Shown: piece by piece, positions 19,451 through 27,754 of the stretch | How the letters are laid out: each line of letters starts with the position of its first letter | Numbering within the stretch: position 1 is the stretch's first letter | Assembly (NCBI GenBank): GCA_947489195.1 | Contig: CANLCT010000018.1 | Span: forward strand, 1 to 64,000 | Source of the DNA: an uncultured Aquimarina sp. | GTDB taxonomy: Bacteria > Bacteroidota > Bacteroidia > Flavobacteriales > Flavobacteriaceae | DNA length: 64,000 bases | Direction of reading: 5' to 3' | Translations under genes and position numbers: made by a program | The notes under the pieces: model-generated | Told to the model about the DNA's origin: nothing | Database searches by the model: none | Seen by the model: only the letters and a program-made list of their open reading frames with translations

Positions 19451-20383
19451 ATGTCAAGAAAAAGTCTTTATGTTTTAGGCATACTACTAACCGCAATTAT
19501 AGGTGCGTACTTAAATTGGATGTTTTGTTGCCCTCCAGAGGCAAAAGTAACTACCAAAACTCCAGCCGTTGCACCAGTAGTAGAGCCTACAACTCCCACA
19601 CCAACCTCTTATGGTTTGGCATTTAATGACAATTCAGCATTTAAATATGCTGTTAATAATAATTTTAATTTTGAAAAATCGGATTTTTCTATCCTAAAAC
19701 CTATCGCTAGTAATGTAGATGAAGGTGTATTAAAATTAAAAGATTATTTAGAAGCCAACCCAAGTAAGGTAATAGATATTACTGGATTATTTAAAAGTAC
19801 TGAAAAAAATACTTCTGCTTACCCTAATCTAGGAATAGCGCGTGCCAATGCTGTTAAAAATTACTTGGTATCCAAAGGGATTTCTTCAAAACAGATTAAC
19901 ACTTTTGGAAAATTAGATGATAGCATGATTCCAAATGGAACTATTTTCCAAGGTCCAATAGAGTTTGGTTTCGAATCTATGGATTTAAGTGATGAGGGAA
20001 CTAAAAAAGCTGCTGATGAACTAGAAGTTTTACATAAAAAAATAATGGCAAATCCCCTAGAACTTCATTTTGCATCAAATTCAAGTAACATTAGGCTTAC
20101 TCAAGAGCAACGCCAAGAAATGGCTGATATTGCTAAATACCTTGATAAAGTTACTGACGGTAAAGTTTTAGTCGTTGGTCACACCGATAATACTGGTGAT
20201 GCTGCTTCGAATATGAAACTCGGACTTGAAAGAGCCAATACTATTAAAGATTATTTAGTACGTAATCAAATTTTGGCTAGTAAAATAGAAACGCTTAGTA
20301 AAGGTCAAAATGAACCTATTACTACTAATTCCACTGCCGAAGGTAGAGCCAAGAATAGACGCGTTATAGTGACACTTAAATAA
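19451..20383 (+). CDS. Membrane-anchored OmpA-like protein
   Basis: A 310-residue protein with an N-terminal transmembrane helix (about residues 5-26) ending in Cys-Cys-Pro, then a Pro/Thr linker (about 30-55). Two OmpA-like halves follow: a degenerate one (about 60-175) and a canonical peptidoglycan-binding OmpA domain (about 190-310) with GHTDNTGD, RANTIKDYL and KNRRVIVTL. There is no beta-barrel. The lone helix suggests inner-membrane anchoring with the OmpA domain reaching peptidoglycan, though a lipoprotein-like use of the cysteines cannot be excluded. The next gene starts 32 bases on and shares the N-terminal plan, so they probably act together. Confidence 0.85.
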   Translation: MSRKSLYVLGILLTAIIGAYLNWMFCCPPEAKVTTKTPAVAPVVEPTTPTPTSYGLAFNDNSAFKYAVNNNFNFEKSDFSILKPIASNVDEGVLKLKDYLEANPSKVIDITGLFKSTEKNTSAYPNLGIARANAVKNYLVSKGISSKQINTFGKLDDSMIPNGTIFQGPIEFGFESMDLSDEGTKKAADELEVLHKKIMANPLELHFASNSSNIRLTQEQRQEMADIAKYLDKVTDGKVLVVGHTDNTGDAASNMKLGLERANTIKDYLVRNQILASKIETLSKGQNEPITTNSTAEGRAKNRRVIVTLK

Positions 20384-20414
20384 ACCAAATTAACAAACTT
20401 AAAAATACAAACAT

Positions 20415-20996
20415 ATGAATCCATGTATAATCATTCCAATATTAGCCGCTCTAATAGGCGCTTTATTAGGATGGCTGTTACGCCACCTAACCTGTAATTG
20501 CGATGACGACTTAAAAGAAATTGAAAGATTACGAGATAAAAACCGAAAATTAGAAGCCGAATTACAAGCTTGTTTATCAGAAAAGGATAAAGCTATTTCA
20601 TTACAGTCTAATGAACCTTTGGCAAATACCACAACAAGTGGCTTTGCTGCACGCTCTTTAGATACTAGCAGTATTGAAGTTGAACCTAGTCTTAATTTTG
20701 ATGCTGGATTAGCCAAATCAATTTTTGGCAAAAAAATAATTGCTGATGATTTAAAAATTGTAGAAGGTATTGGCCCTAAAATTTCAGAATTATTTAATGA
20801 TAATGGAATTAAAACCTGGTATCAATTAAGTAAAGCTAGTGTGGAACGTTGTCAGGAAATTTTAAATACTGGAGGCAAACGCTTTGAAATACACAAGCCT
20901 AATACATGGCCACAACAAGCCGGTTTAGCTTTTGAAGGGAAATGGCAAGAGCTTAAAGATCTACAAGACTACTTAGATGGGGGTAAAGAACGCTAA
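20415..20996 (+). CDS. Membrane-anchored helix-hairpin-helix protein
   Basis: A 193-residue protein. Residues 3-23 form a Gly-rich transmembrane helix followed by Cys-Asn-Cys. Residues about 28-60 are a short coiled coil (LKEIERLRDKNRKLEAELQ). Residues about 110-190 contain a helix-hairpin-helix fold with the signature LKIVEGIGPKISELFNDNGI and an aromatic end (WPQQAGLAFEGKW). HHH domains of this type usually bind DNA without sequence specificity or mediate protein contacts; on a membrane anchor either is possible. It is co-transcribed with the OmpA-like gene and ends in a terminator. Function unknown. Confidence 0.8.
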   Translation: MNPCIIIPILAALIGALLGWLLRHLTCNCDDDLKEIERLRDKNRKLEAELQACLSEKDKAISLQSNEPLANTTTSGFAARSLDTSSIEVEPSLNFDAGLAKSIFGKKIIADDLKIVEGIGPKISELFNDNGIKTWYQLSKASVERCQEILNTGGKRFEIHKPNTWPQQAGLAFEGKWQELKDLQDYLDGGKER

Positions 20997-21028
20997 AACC
21001 AATAATAACCAAACTAACTATTTTTTAA

Positions 21029-21057
21029 GGCTATCAATATTTTATTGGTAGCCTTTT
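21029..21057 (+). terminator. Terminator of the OmpA/HHH operon
   Basis: GGCTATCAATA / TATTGGTAGCC stem (one G-T pair), 3-base loop, followed by TTTT, 32 bases after the HHH gene stop. Confidence 0.85.
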
Positions 21058-21136
21058 ACATTTATCTATTGAAAAATCATCAACAAGTTCTTTTTTATTT
21101 CAAAAGCATATTCAGTTTCAATTTTCAATTACAAAA

Positions 21137-22012
21137 TTATTCTATTTTCATTTTATCATTAAAAATCATTTCTTCGATCATCTTTTTCCATAAATTTTTT
21201 TTAAACTTTCTTGAAAAGAAACCTGAATGTCCAATTTTATCAACATTCAAATCATTTGGAGAAATAACTTCAATTGAAATATCTGAATTACAAAAGTATT
21301 TTAAAATCTTATTAGCGGTAGTTGTATTAGCTATAGGGTCATCCGTAATTTGAATAGATTTTATTGGGGCTTTTATTTTATGATAAAAAACAGGTTTCAA
21401 TGATCTATTAAACTCATCTTCAAAATAATTTGGATTTACACTCCAGTCTCTCCATTCTATCGCTACTCCTTTAGGTAAATTTTCGCCATGACGAATTTTC
21501 TTTGCATTTGTATAACCAATAGCTTTTACAGTTAATGGAACAAACAAAAACCATAATGGTATTAATTTCAATCTGTATGGAAAATTCATATCCTTCCAAT
21601 ATCCAGTACATACAGCAATTAAAATTATCTGATCTACCTTATCTGTATTATTCATCATACCTATAAGTTGGCCTCCCATACTATGACCAATAATAATTTT
21701 TCTATCATTTGGGTATTTTTTAATAACCCAATCAAAAACCCCAGTCATATCTAACTTACCCCAATCCCTTAGTCTTGCATTAAAATTCTTTAATGACTTA
21801 GGTGCTGACAAACCCACTCCCCTATAGTCATATGTAATAGTATCATACCCATTAATCGATAAATACTTTGCAAAGTTTGCATAAAGTAATTGAGGAACTC
21901 CAGCCCCACAATTAATTTGCACTATTCCTTTTCTAAAATTAGAACAAGTTCTATGTATAGCTATCAATTGTACTCCATCAGTAGCACTAATTTTTATTAC
22001 ACTTTCTATCAT
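21137..22012 (-). CDS. Alpha/beta hydrolase
   Basis: A 291-residue serine hydrolase of the alpha/beta fold. The nucleophile elbow GHSMGGQ is near residue 116, the strand motif TITYDYRGVGLS near 58 and the catalytic His is probably in KIGHSGFF near 260; an Asp in ITDDPIAN (about 225) fits the acid. No signal peptide is present, so it is cytoplasmic. A hydrophobic stretch at about 150-165 (LIPLWFLFVPLTV) would be the lid. Its substrate is unknown. It lies 47 bases downstream of a small orphan gene and is probably co-transcribed with it. Confidence 0.85.
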   Translation of the reverse strand: MIESVIKISATDGVQLIAIHRTCSNFRKGIVQINCGAGVPQLLYANFAKYLSINGYDTITYDYRGVGLSAPKSLKNFNARLRDWGKLDMTGVFDWVIKKYPNDRKIIIGHSMGGQLIGMMNNTDKVDQIILIAVCTGYWKDMNFPYRLKLIPLWFLFVPLTVKAIGYTNAKKIRHGENLPKGVAIEWRDWSVNPNYFEDEFNRSLKPVFYHKIKAPIKSIQITDDPIANTTTANKILKYFCNSDISIEVISPNDLNVDKIGHSGFFSRKFKKNLWKKMIEEMIFNDKMKIE

Positions 22013-22059
22013 TTTTTATATCAGCTAGTTTAACTATTTCTATAAATCTTTAAAAAGGA

Positions 22060-22467
22060 TCAATACAAAATATCATAAATAGTTACCTCTTCATAATTCA
22101 AACCATTGTATATAGAATTTAAATCTAACTTTAATGTCTCTTTATCATATATGAATGAATAGGCACCAATAAAATCGAGTTCTTGTAAATCATTAATTTT
22201 TTTACACTCACGACTTAAAATTCTTATTGGAAATAAATGAGAATAAATTGGAAGTATATTTTTACTATCATCTCCCACTTGTTTAATAACTCCTAAAAAA
22301 GAAAACCCATCAAAATTACTATAAATATATTCTTGTGAATTAATTGATGTTCTATTACCTGGTCTAAAAAATCTATTTATTCTTTTTTGCCTTTGAACTA
22401 TTAATTCATTTAATTTTTTCTTAGTTCCTCTTTCACCAAGTATAAATTTAGTATGATTATCTTTCAT
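22060..22467 (-). CDS. Hypothetical protein, 135 residues
   Basis: I do not recognise the family. The N-terminus is basic (ERGTKKKLNELIVQRQKRINRFFRPGNR, residues about 12-40) and predicted helical. The rest looks like a compact alpha/beta domain (YIYSNFDGFSFLGVIKQVGDD, then a C-terminal strand pair). No signal peptide or membrane segment is seen. It is first in a two-gene leftward unit with the alpha/beta hydrolase. The frame is real by its clean ATG and by codon use like that of its neighbours. Confidence 0.6.
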   Translation of the reverse strand: MKDNHTKFILGERGTKKKLNELIVQRQKRINRFFRPGNRTSINSQEYIYSNFDGFSFLGVIKQVGDDSKNILPIYSHLFPIRILSRECKKINDLQELDFIGAYSFIYDKETLKLDLNSIYNGLNYEEVTIYDILY

Positions 22468-22558
22468 TTTATGAAAAATTATATTTTAATTACTATACAT
22501 CTATAGACGTACTCTAAAAATATAATTTCAGCACTATCAGATTTTACTTTCAAAATAT

Positions 22559-22591
22559 AAATGCCGCTTTACTATAAGTAAAACGGCATTT
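22559..22591. terminator. Orphan terminator-like hairpin
   Basis: Inverted repeat AAATGCCG.TTTAC / GTAAAACGGCATTT around a short loop. It lies upstream of both divergent neighbours (22467 leftward, 22773 rightward), so it cannot end either transcript. It may be the end of a short unannotated RNA or the relic of a lost gene. Confidence 0.6.
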
Positions 22592-22747
22592 AACACAACA
22601 ATATAACTAACTAAAATATAAACTAACAACATATATTAAACAAAGAGTGTGCCATAAATATTTTACCTTGAATATTTTAACACTAAAACACGATAAGCTT
22701 AATAAAGCTATTAGAAAAATAGGAGGCTTATTTTATATAGAATTGCA

Positions 22748-22755
22748 TATTTTTG
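22748..22755 (+). promoter_or_regulatory. -7 promoter element of gpsA
   Basis: TATTTTTG matches TAnnTTTG and lies 17 bases before the gpsA ATG. The -33 element is not clear. Confidence 0.4.
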
Positions 22756-22772
22756 TATGGTAATTACTAACT

Positions 22773-23765
22773 ATGGATAATACTACTCATTTTGCTGTAA
22801 TAGGTGGAGGTAGCTGGGCAACAGCTATTGTAAAAATGCTTTGCGAAAACCTAACTAGTTTAAGCTGGTATATGCGTAACGAAGATGCTATTGAACACAT
22901 AAAAACACATAAGCACAATCCAAACTATTTAAGCTCTGTAGAATTTGATTCTGACAAACTTTTTATTAGTTCGAACATAAATAAGGTAATTGAAAAAGCT
23001 GATTATATCATTTTTGCCATTCCTTCTGCCTTTTTGCATAGTGAATTACAAAAACTAACTATTGATTTAACCAAAAAGGTTATTTTTTCTGCTATTAAAG
23101 GAATTGTTCCCGAAACAAGTCTTATTGTTGGCGAGCATTTTCATGATTTATACAAAATCCCTTTTGAAAATATTGGTGTAATTACTGGCCCTTGCCATGC
23201 TGAAGAAGTTGCTCTTGAAAAACTATCTTACCTTACTATTGCCTGTAGCGACAAAGACAAAGCTTGTGTTGTGGCTCAACATTTAAAGGGCGATTACATA
23301 AAATGTACCACTAGCGATGATATTATTGGTACCGAATATGCTGCAGTGTTAAAAAATATATACTCCATAGCTGCAGGTATTGCACACGGCTTAGGCTATG
23401 GTGATAATTTTCAAAGTGTGCTTATGAGTAATGCTATCCGAGAAATGAAACGCTTTATTAAAAAGCGCCATAAAATGAAACGTAATATTAATAACTCTGC
23501 CTATTTAGGTGATTTATTAGTAACTGGATACTCCATTTTTTCGCGTAATCGAATGTTTGGAAACATGATAGGTAAAGGCTATACCGTTAAAAGTGCTATG
23601 ATGGAAATGAACATGGTTGCCGAAGGTTATTATGCTACAAAAAGTGCCTATAACTTAAATAACAAAGAAACACGCACCCCAATTATTGATGCCGTTTATG
23701 AGGTTCTTTATGGAAACAAAAACCCTAAGAAAATTTTCAAAAAACTTACCGATCAATTGGACTAA
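22773..23765 (+). CDS. gpsA: Glycerol-3-phosphate dehydrogenase [NAD(P)+]
   Basis: A 330-residue cytoplasmic enzyme that reduces dihydroxyacetone phosphate to sn-glycerol-3-phosphate, the backbone for phospholipids. The Rossmann motif GGGSWATA is at residues 11-18, the family motif GVITGPCHAEEVA near 135, and the catalytic-lysine motif EYAAVLKNIYSIAAGIAHGLGYGDN near 190-210. Length is normal for the family. It stands alone between a divergent small operon and convergent dprA. Confidence 0.96.
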   Translation: MDNTTHFAVIGGGSWATAIVKMLCENLTSLSWYMRNEDAIEHIKTHKHNPNYLSSVEFDSDKLFISSNINKVIEKADYIIFAIPSAFLHSELQKLTIDLTKKVIFSAIKGIVPETSLIVGEHFHDLYKIPFENIGVITGPCHAEEVALEKLSYLTIACSDKDKACVVAQHLKGDYIKCTTSDDIIGTEYAAVLKNIYSIAAGIAHGLGYGDNFQSVLMSNAIREMKRFIKKRHKMKRNINNSAYLGDLLVTGYSIFSRNRMFGNMIGKGYTVKSAMMEMNMVAEGYYATKSAYNLNNKETRTPIIDAVYEVLYGNKNPKKIFKKLTDQLD

Positions 23766-23853
23766 TCAACTAGACCAAAAGTAATTTTTATATGGGTGAA
23801 GAGTTGAAACAAAATGAATGAACTATACTTACTTGCTATTGTTTATTCTTGCA

Positions 23854-24954
23854 TTAAGCTACCTGAAAAATCTTCCCTGGTAAAGGCTGTAAAATTCCTT
23901 TAAGTTCAAGACCTAATAACATTCCTGCTAATTGATAAGTGGGGATATTGCAATGCAACGCAATACTATCTAAATCCTGTTTGCCTTCTTTTTGTAAAAA
24001 ATCGTACACACACTGCTCATTCGGTTCCAAAGTAACAAATAATTCTTTTTGAACAGGTAACTGCGCTTTAACCTTATTTTCTTTTAAATTTAAAATATAT
24101 ACTAAATCGGCTATACTAGTAAGCATATGTGCTTGTTGGGTTTTTATAAGCATATTACAACCTTTACTAAAAGGATCGGTTGTTTTTCCGGGAACAGCAA
24201 ACACATCTCTATAATATGAATTGGCTATTTGAGCGGTAACTAATGAGCCTCCTTTATCTGCACTTTCGATAACAATTGTAGCCTTAGACAAACCTGCTAT
24301 TATTCGGTTTCTTCTCAAAAAATTTTGTGGATTAAATGCATCTGTGCTCCAAAAATCAGTAAAAAACCCTCCATTTTCTTCCATGGATTTCATATACTTC
24401 TTATGCCCTTTTGGGTAAATTTGATTTAATCCATGTGCTAAACAAGCCACTGTTTGCAAATTATTAGCCATGGCTGCTTTATGCGCTATAATATCAACTC
24501 CATAAGCAAAACCAGAAACAATTACAGGATTAAAAGCAGTTAATTCGGCAATTAAATCTTCGCAAAATTGCATTCCATAACGGGTTATTTTTCGAGTACC
24601 CACAACGCTTAATACCAATTGATCTTTTAATTTTATGCTACCCGACCCAAAAAGCACCACTGGCCCATCAACACATTGAGCTAAATGAGTTGGATAATCC
24701 GTACTTAAATAAGGTGTTGCTTTTATGTTGTTGTTTTCAATAAAATCCAATTCTTTTTCTGTTGCCTTGGCATGAGTTTTATCGTAAAGTGATGCTAATC
24801 TTGCTTGCCCAATACCATCTATTTTTAAAAGATTTGACTTTTTTTCTTTCAATACACCTGCTGCGCTTCCTACAATTTGAATCATTTTTTTAATTGAAGC
24901 ATCTCCTAAATTAGGAACATGTTGCAAACAAAGTAAGGCTTCGAGTTCTGTCAT
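23854..24954 (-). CDS. dprA: DNA-processing protein DprA
   Basis: A 366-residue protein that loads RecA on incoming single-stranded DNA during natural transformation. It has the N-terminal helical region with an HhH-like segment (ALLCLQHVPNLGDASI, then GIGQARLASLY), the Rossmann-like core with VVGTRKITRYG, SGFAYGVDIIAHKAA, LAHGLNQIYPK and VIESADKGGSLVTAQIA, and a C-terminal winged helix (LDSIALHCNIPTYQLAGMLLGLELKGIL). The ATG at 24954 is chosen over the TTG six codons upstream. Presence of dprA alone does not show competence. Confidence 0.95.
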   Translation of the reverse strand: MTELEALLCLQHVPNLGDASIKKMIQIVGSAAGVLKEKKSNLLKIDGIGQARLASLYDKTHAKATEKELDFIENNNIKATPYLSTDYPTHLAQCVDGPVVLFGSGSIKLKDQLVLSVVGTRKITRYGMQFCEDLIAELTAFNPVIVSGFAYGVDIIAHKAAMANNLQTVACLAHGLNQIYPKGHKKYMKSMEENGGFFTDFWSTDAFNPQNFLRRNRIIAGLSKATIVIESADKGGSLVTAQIANSYYRDVFAVPGKTTDPFSKGCNMLIKTQQAHMLTSIADLVYILNLKENKVKAQLPVQKELFVTLEPNEQCVYDFLQKEGKQDLDSIALHCNIPTYQLAGMLLGLELKGILQPLPGKIFQVA

Positions 24955-25155
24955 ATTTAAATTGAAATTCAATGGGTGATTATTGTCTATGGCTATAATA
25001 TAAAAACCTATTTTTTTAAAATTTATAGCAGAAGCTTTGTAATCTTCAAAAAATAGTTATTGATATTCAGCAATATAAAATAAAAATAGGAATCTTGTTA
25101 ATAAGTATTGGATAAAGAGTTTTTTAAAAACAGGTTGTTTACTATTTTTGCTATA

Positions 25156-26121
25156 ATGACAATAACAAATTACATCTGCGACTTATTATACCGATACGAT
25201 TGTGTAATTGTACCGGAATTTGGTGCCTTTTTAACCAAACGTGCAGCGGCACATTTTTCTGACGATAAACACCTAATGTATCCGCCACAAAAGCAGCTTT
25301 CTTTTAATCAGCAAATTATTAGTAACGATGGTTTATTGGCTAATTATATTGTAAGCAGTGAACAAATAAGCTATGACAAAGCATTGGAAAAAATTCATTC
25401 CTTTGTGCAACGTGTAAAAATTGAATTAGAAGAAAAAGGAAGATTAACATTTTCGGATATTGGATTTTTCAATGTCAATTTTGAAAAAAAATTAGTTTTC
25501 GAACCTTTACACACATCAAACTATTTGCCCGAAGCTTTTGGTTTAGCCACCTTAACTTCTAATATTGTTATTCGTGAAACTTTAAAAAAGGAAGTACAAA
25601 ATTTAGAAGAAAAAGCACCTATAGCTTTTACTCCTGAAACGCGTAAAAAACCATTATTTATAAAATATGCTGCAGCTGCAGCAATTGCACTTGTATTAAC
25701 AGGAGTAGGTTTAAACGCTTACAAAAAACATATAGAGCAATATAATTTAGTTGAAGAGTTTGAAGGGAATCAATTGTTTAAAGATGAAATCCAAAGTGCT
25801 TCATTTGTATTAGATATTCCAAATCCTTTACCAAGTATATCAGTTAAATTAAAACAATTAACTGAAGAGAATACTGACGAAGTAGCGTCCTTTAAAAAAT
25901 ACCATATAGTAGCTGGTGCTTTTAGAGAATTTGAAAATGTAGCTAAAAAAATGCTACAATTAGAACGTAAAGGTTTTTCTCCTAGTTATATCGGAAAAAA
26001 TAAATATGGTTTACACCAGGTAATTTATAGTAGTCATGCTACAAAGAATGAAGCTATAAATGCCCTAAATTCCATTAAAAGAAACGAAAATAAAAGTGCT
26101 TGGCTATTAGTTAAAAAATAA
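25156..26121 (+). CDS. HU-CCDC81 and SPOR domain protein
   Basis: A 321-residue protein. Residues 1-120 match the paired HU-like domains related to CCDC81 found in Bacteroidota (ICDLLYRYDCVIVPEFGAFLTK, then YDKALEKIHSFVQRVKIELEEKGRLTF). A transmembrane helix follows at about 172-190, and the C-terminus (about 255-321, KYHIVAGAFREFENVAKKMLQLERKGF) is a SPOR domain that binds denuded septal peptidoglycan. This predicts a link between a cytoplasmic HU-like part and the division-site wall. ATG 25156 is preferred over TTG 25108 because the HU domain begins directly after it. It ends before a strong terminator. Confidence 0.88.
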   Translation: MTITNYICDLLYRYDCVIVPEFGAFLTKRAAAHFSDDKHLMYPPQKQLSFNQQIISNDGLLANYIVSSEQISYDKALEKIHSFVQRVKIELEEKGRLTFSDIGFFNVNFEKKLVFEPLHTSNYLPEAFGLATLTSNIVIRETLKKEVQNLEEKAPIAFTPETRKKPLFIKYAAAAAIALVLTGVGLNAYKKHIEQYNLVEEFEGNQLFKDEIQSASFVLDIPNPLPSISVKLKQLTEENTDEVASFKKYHIVAGAFREFENVAKKMLQLERKGFSPSYIGKNKYGLHQVIYSSHATKNEAINALNSIKRNENKSAWLLVKK

Positions 26122-26155
26122 CATAAAGTAGTCCATAAGATATTTTATATTACTG

Positions 26156-26185
26156 CGCATTTGTTTGATTAAACAAATGCGTTTT
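26156..26185 (+). terminator. Terminator between HU/SPOR gene and thioesterase
   Basis: Perfect 11-base stem CGCATTTGTTT / AAACAAATGCG with a 4-base loop and TTTT after it. The next start codon is only 14 bases downstream, so the thioesterase leader overlaps or begins inside this hairpin. Confidence 0.85.
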
Positions 26186-26198
26186 CTATTTTTATAAA

Positions 26199-26714
26199 AT
26201 GAAACCTAAACACCCATCAGCCTCTTACACTCTATTAACCGATATTGTACTACCCAGCGAAACGAATTCATTAAATCATATGTTTGGTGGCGAATTATTA
26301 GCCCGAATGGATAGGGCTGCCAGCATATCTGCACGTAGGCATTGCAACGAAATTGTGGTTACCGCCTCGGTAAATCATGTTTCCTTTAATTTCCCAATAC
26401 CTTTGGATAGTGTTGTAAATGTATCTGCTAAGGTTTCGCGCGCTTTTAAAACATCAATGGAGGTAATTATTGATGTATTAGTAGAAAATCCTAAAACGGG
26501 CTTAAAAACACAAGCTAATCAAGGTATTTATACGTTTGTAGCCGTTGATGAAAATAAAAAACCAGTTCCTGTTCCCGAAATTATACCTGAAACTGAAAAA
26601 GAAAAAGAAAATTTTATAGCTGCTTTACGCCGAAAACAACTAAGTCTTGTTTTAGCTGGTCGAATGAAAGCTAATGATGCTACTGAATTAAAGGCCTTAT
26701 TTTTTAACCTATAA
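26199..26714 (+). CDS. Acyl-CoA thioesterase (hotdog fold)
   Basis: A 171-residue cytoplasmic thioesterase of the YciA/BACH type that hydrolyses acyl-CoA. The family signature LNHMFGGELLARMDRAASISARRH is at residues about 27-50 and VTASVNHVSFNFPIPLDSVVNV at about 53-74. The C-terminal tail (MKANDATELKALFFNL) is typical of Bacteroidota copies. Its last 11 bases overlap convergently with the end of the GT9 gene. Confidence 0.9.
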   Translation: MKPKHPSASYTLLTDIVLPSETNSLNHMFGGELLARMDRAASISARRHCNEIVVTASVNHVSFNFPIPLDSVVNVSAKVSRAFKTSMEVIIDVLVENPKTGLKTQANQGIYTFVAVDENKKPVPVPEIIPETEKEKENFIAALRRKQLSLVLAGRMKANDATELKALFFNL

Positions 26715-27744
26715 TTTCAATAATACGTTCCAACACCGTTTCTGGCAATATACTATGCATTACATTCTCGTATCCGTCGGGTACTTTGTTACCATAAACG
26801 GAAGTAGGTATTTTATTATAGGTTACCAAATCGGGTAAAATATTATTAGCCTCTGGCTGTGCAAAAGGAGCAAAACCTGCGTAAGGATGTGTAACCCCCC
26901 AAATTGTAACTACTGGTATACCATACATGGCCGCCAAATGACCATTACCACTATCCATAGATAGCATAGCATCTAAATTAGAAATTAAATCTAGCTCTTG
27001 CCTTATCGTAAGTTGCCCTGCCACACAGGAAACATTATTAAATTTTTGAGCCGTATTTTGTAATAATTGAGTTTCTTTTTTTCCGCCACCAAATAATAGA
27101 ATGTTATAAACCTCTTTTTTATCCAGTTCACCAATTATTTGCAGCATCAAGTTATACTTATATTCCTTTCCTTCATGCTGAGCAAAAGGAGCGATACCAA
27201 TCCACTTTTGAGTATTTATCCCAGCAATTTCATTCGTAGGGGTATCTAATGTTTCTCTACTAAGTATATCTTCTGCCGAAAGGCTTAGTGGAAAACCTAA
27301 GGCCTCAAAAACGTCTGCATAGCGTTGATGCGTTGTTTTTAAAGGTTCAAAAACTTTATTATTCCAGCGAGTAAGTGCTTTTTTTTCTTCGCGTCCTTTA
27401 TCAATTTGTTCAAAAGGGATATTGGTCAATTTAAAAAATTGTTTTAACACATTAGATCTCAATACATTATGTAAATCGGCAACGGCATCTACCTGTTGTT
27501 TTTTAAGCTCAACATACAATTTTCGCAATCCAAAAAAACCTTTATGTTTTCCATTTATTTCTATTACTTTAACGGTTACGTTAGGTAATTGAGCAAAAAA
27601 GGGAGCAAAAAATGCTCGTGTAAGTACAGTAACTTTAGTGTTTGGGTAAGCTTTTGTAAACGCTTTAAGTACAGGAACTGTCATAGCCACATCGCCCATA
27701 GCCGATAAACGAATTATAAGAATGTGTGCTTTTACTATTGCCAT
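26704..27744 (-). CDS. Glycosyltransferase family 9 (heptosyltransferase-like)
   Basis: A 346-residue GT9 enzyme of LPS core assembly. The N-terminus ILIIRLSAMGDVAMTVPVLKAF is the typical acceptor-side motif; the donor-side motif LDAMLSMDSGNGHLAAMYGIPVVTIWGVTHP is near 255-285. The nucleotide sugar may be ADP-heptose or another one; Bacteroidota members often lack heptose, so the donor is uncertain. The gene lies 10 bases downstream of the DUF4254 gene, a pairing usual in Flavobacteriaceae. Confidence 0.9.
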   Translation of the reverse strand: MAIVKAHILIIRLSAMGDVAMTVPVLKAFTKAYPNTKVTVLTRAFFAPFFAQLPNVTVKVIEINGKHKGFFGLRKLYVELKKQQVDAVADLHNVLRSNVLKQFFKLTNIPFEQIDKGREEKKALTRWNNKVFEPLKTTHQRYADVFEALGFPLSLSAEDILSRETLDTPTNEIAGINTQKWIGIAPFAQHEGKEYKYNLMLQIIGELDKKEVYNILLFGGGKKETQLLQNTAQKFNNVSCVAGQLTIRQELDLISNLDAMLSMDSGNGHLAAMYGIPVVTIWGVTHPYAGFAPFAQPEANNILPDLVTYNKIPTSVYGNKVPDGYENVMHSILPETVLERIIEIIG

Positions 27745-27754
27745 ATTTTATTAC

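Larger units (their letters stand above)
22468..22772. other. Divergent intergenic region with an orphan hairpin
   Basis: About 305 bases between divergently transcribed genes. It contains a terminator-like hairpin at 22559-22591 that belongs to neither flanking gene, and the -7 element of gpsA near its right end. No gene is seen. Confidence 0.6.

Noticed and set aside
22060-22467. Toxin-antitoxin reading of the small gene and hydrolase
   Set aside because: No known toxin or antitoxin motif is visible, the hydrolase is of ordinary size and the spacing is not diagnostic.
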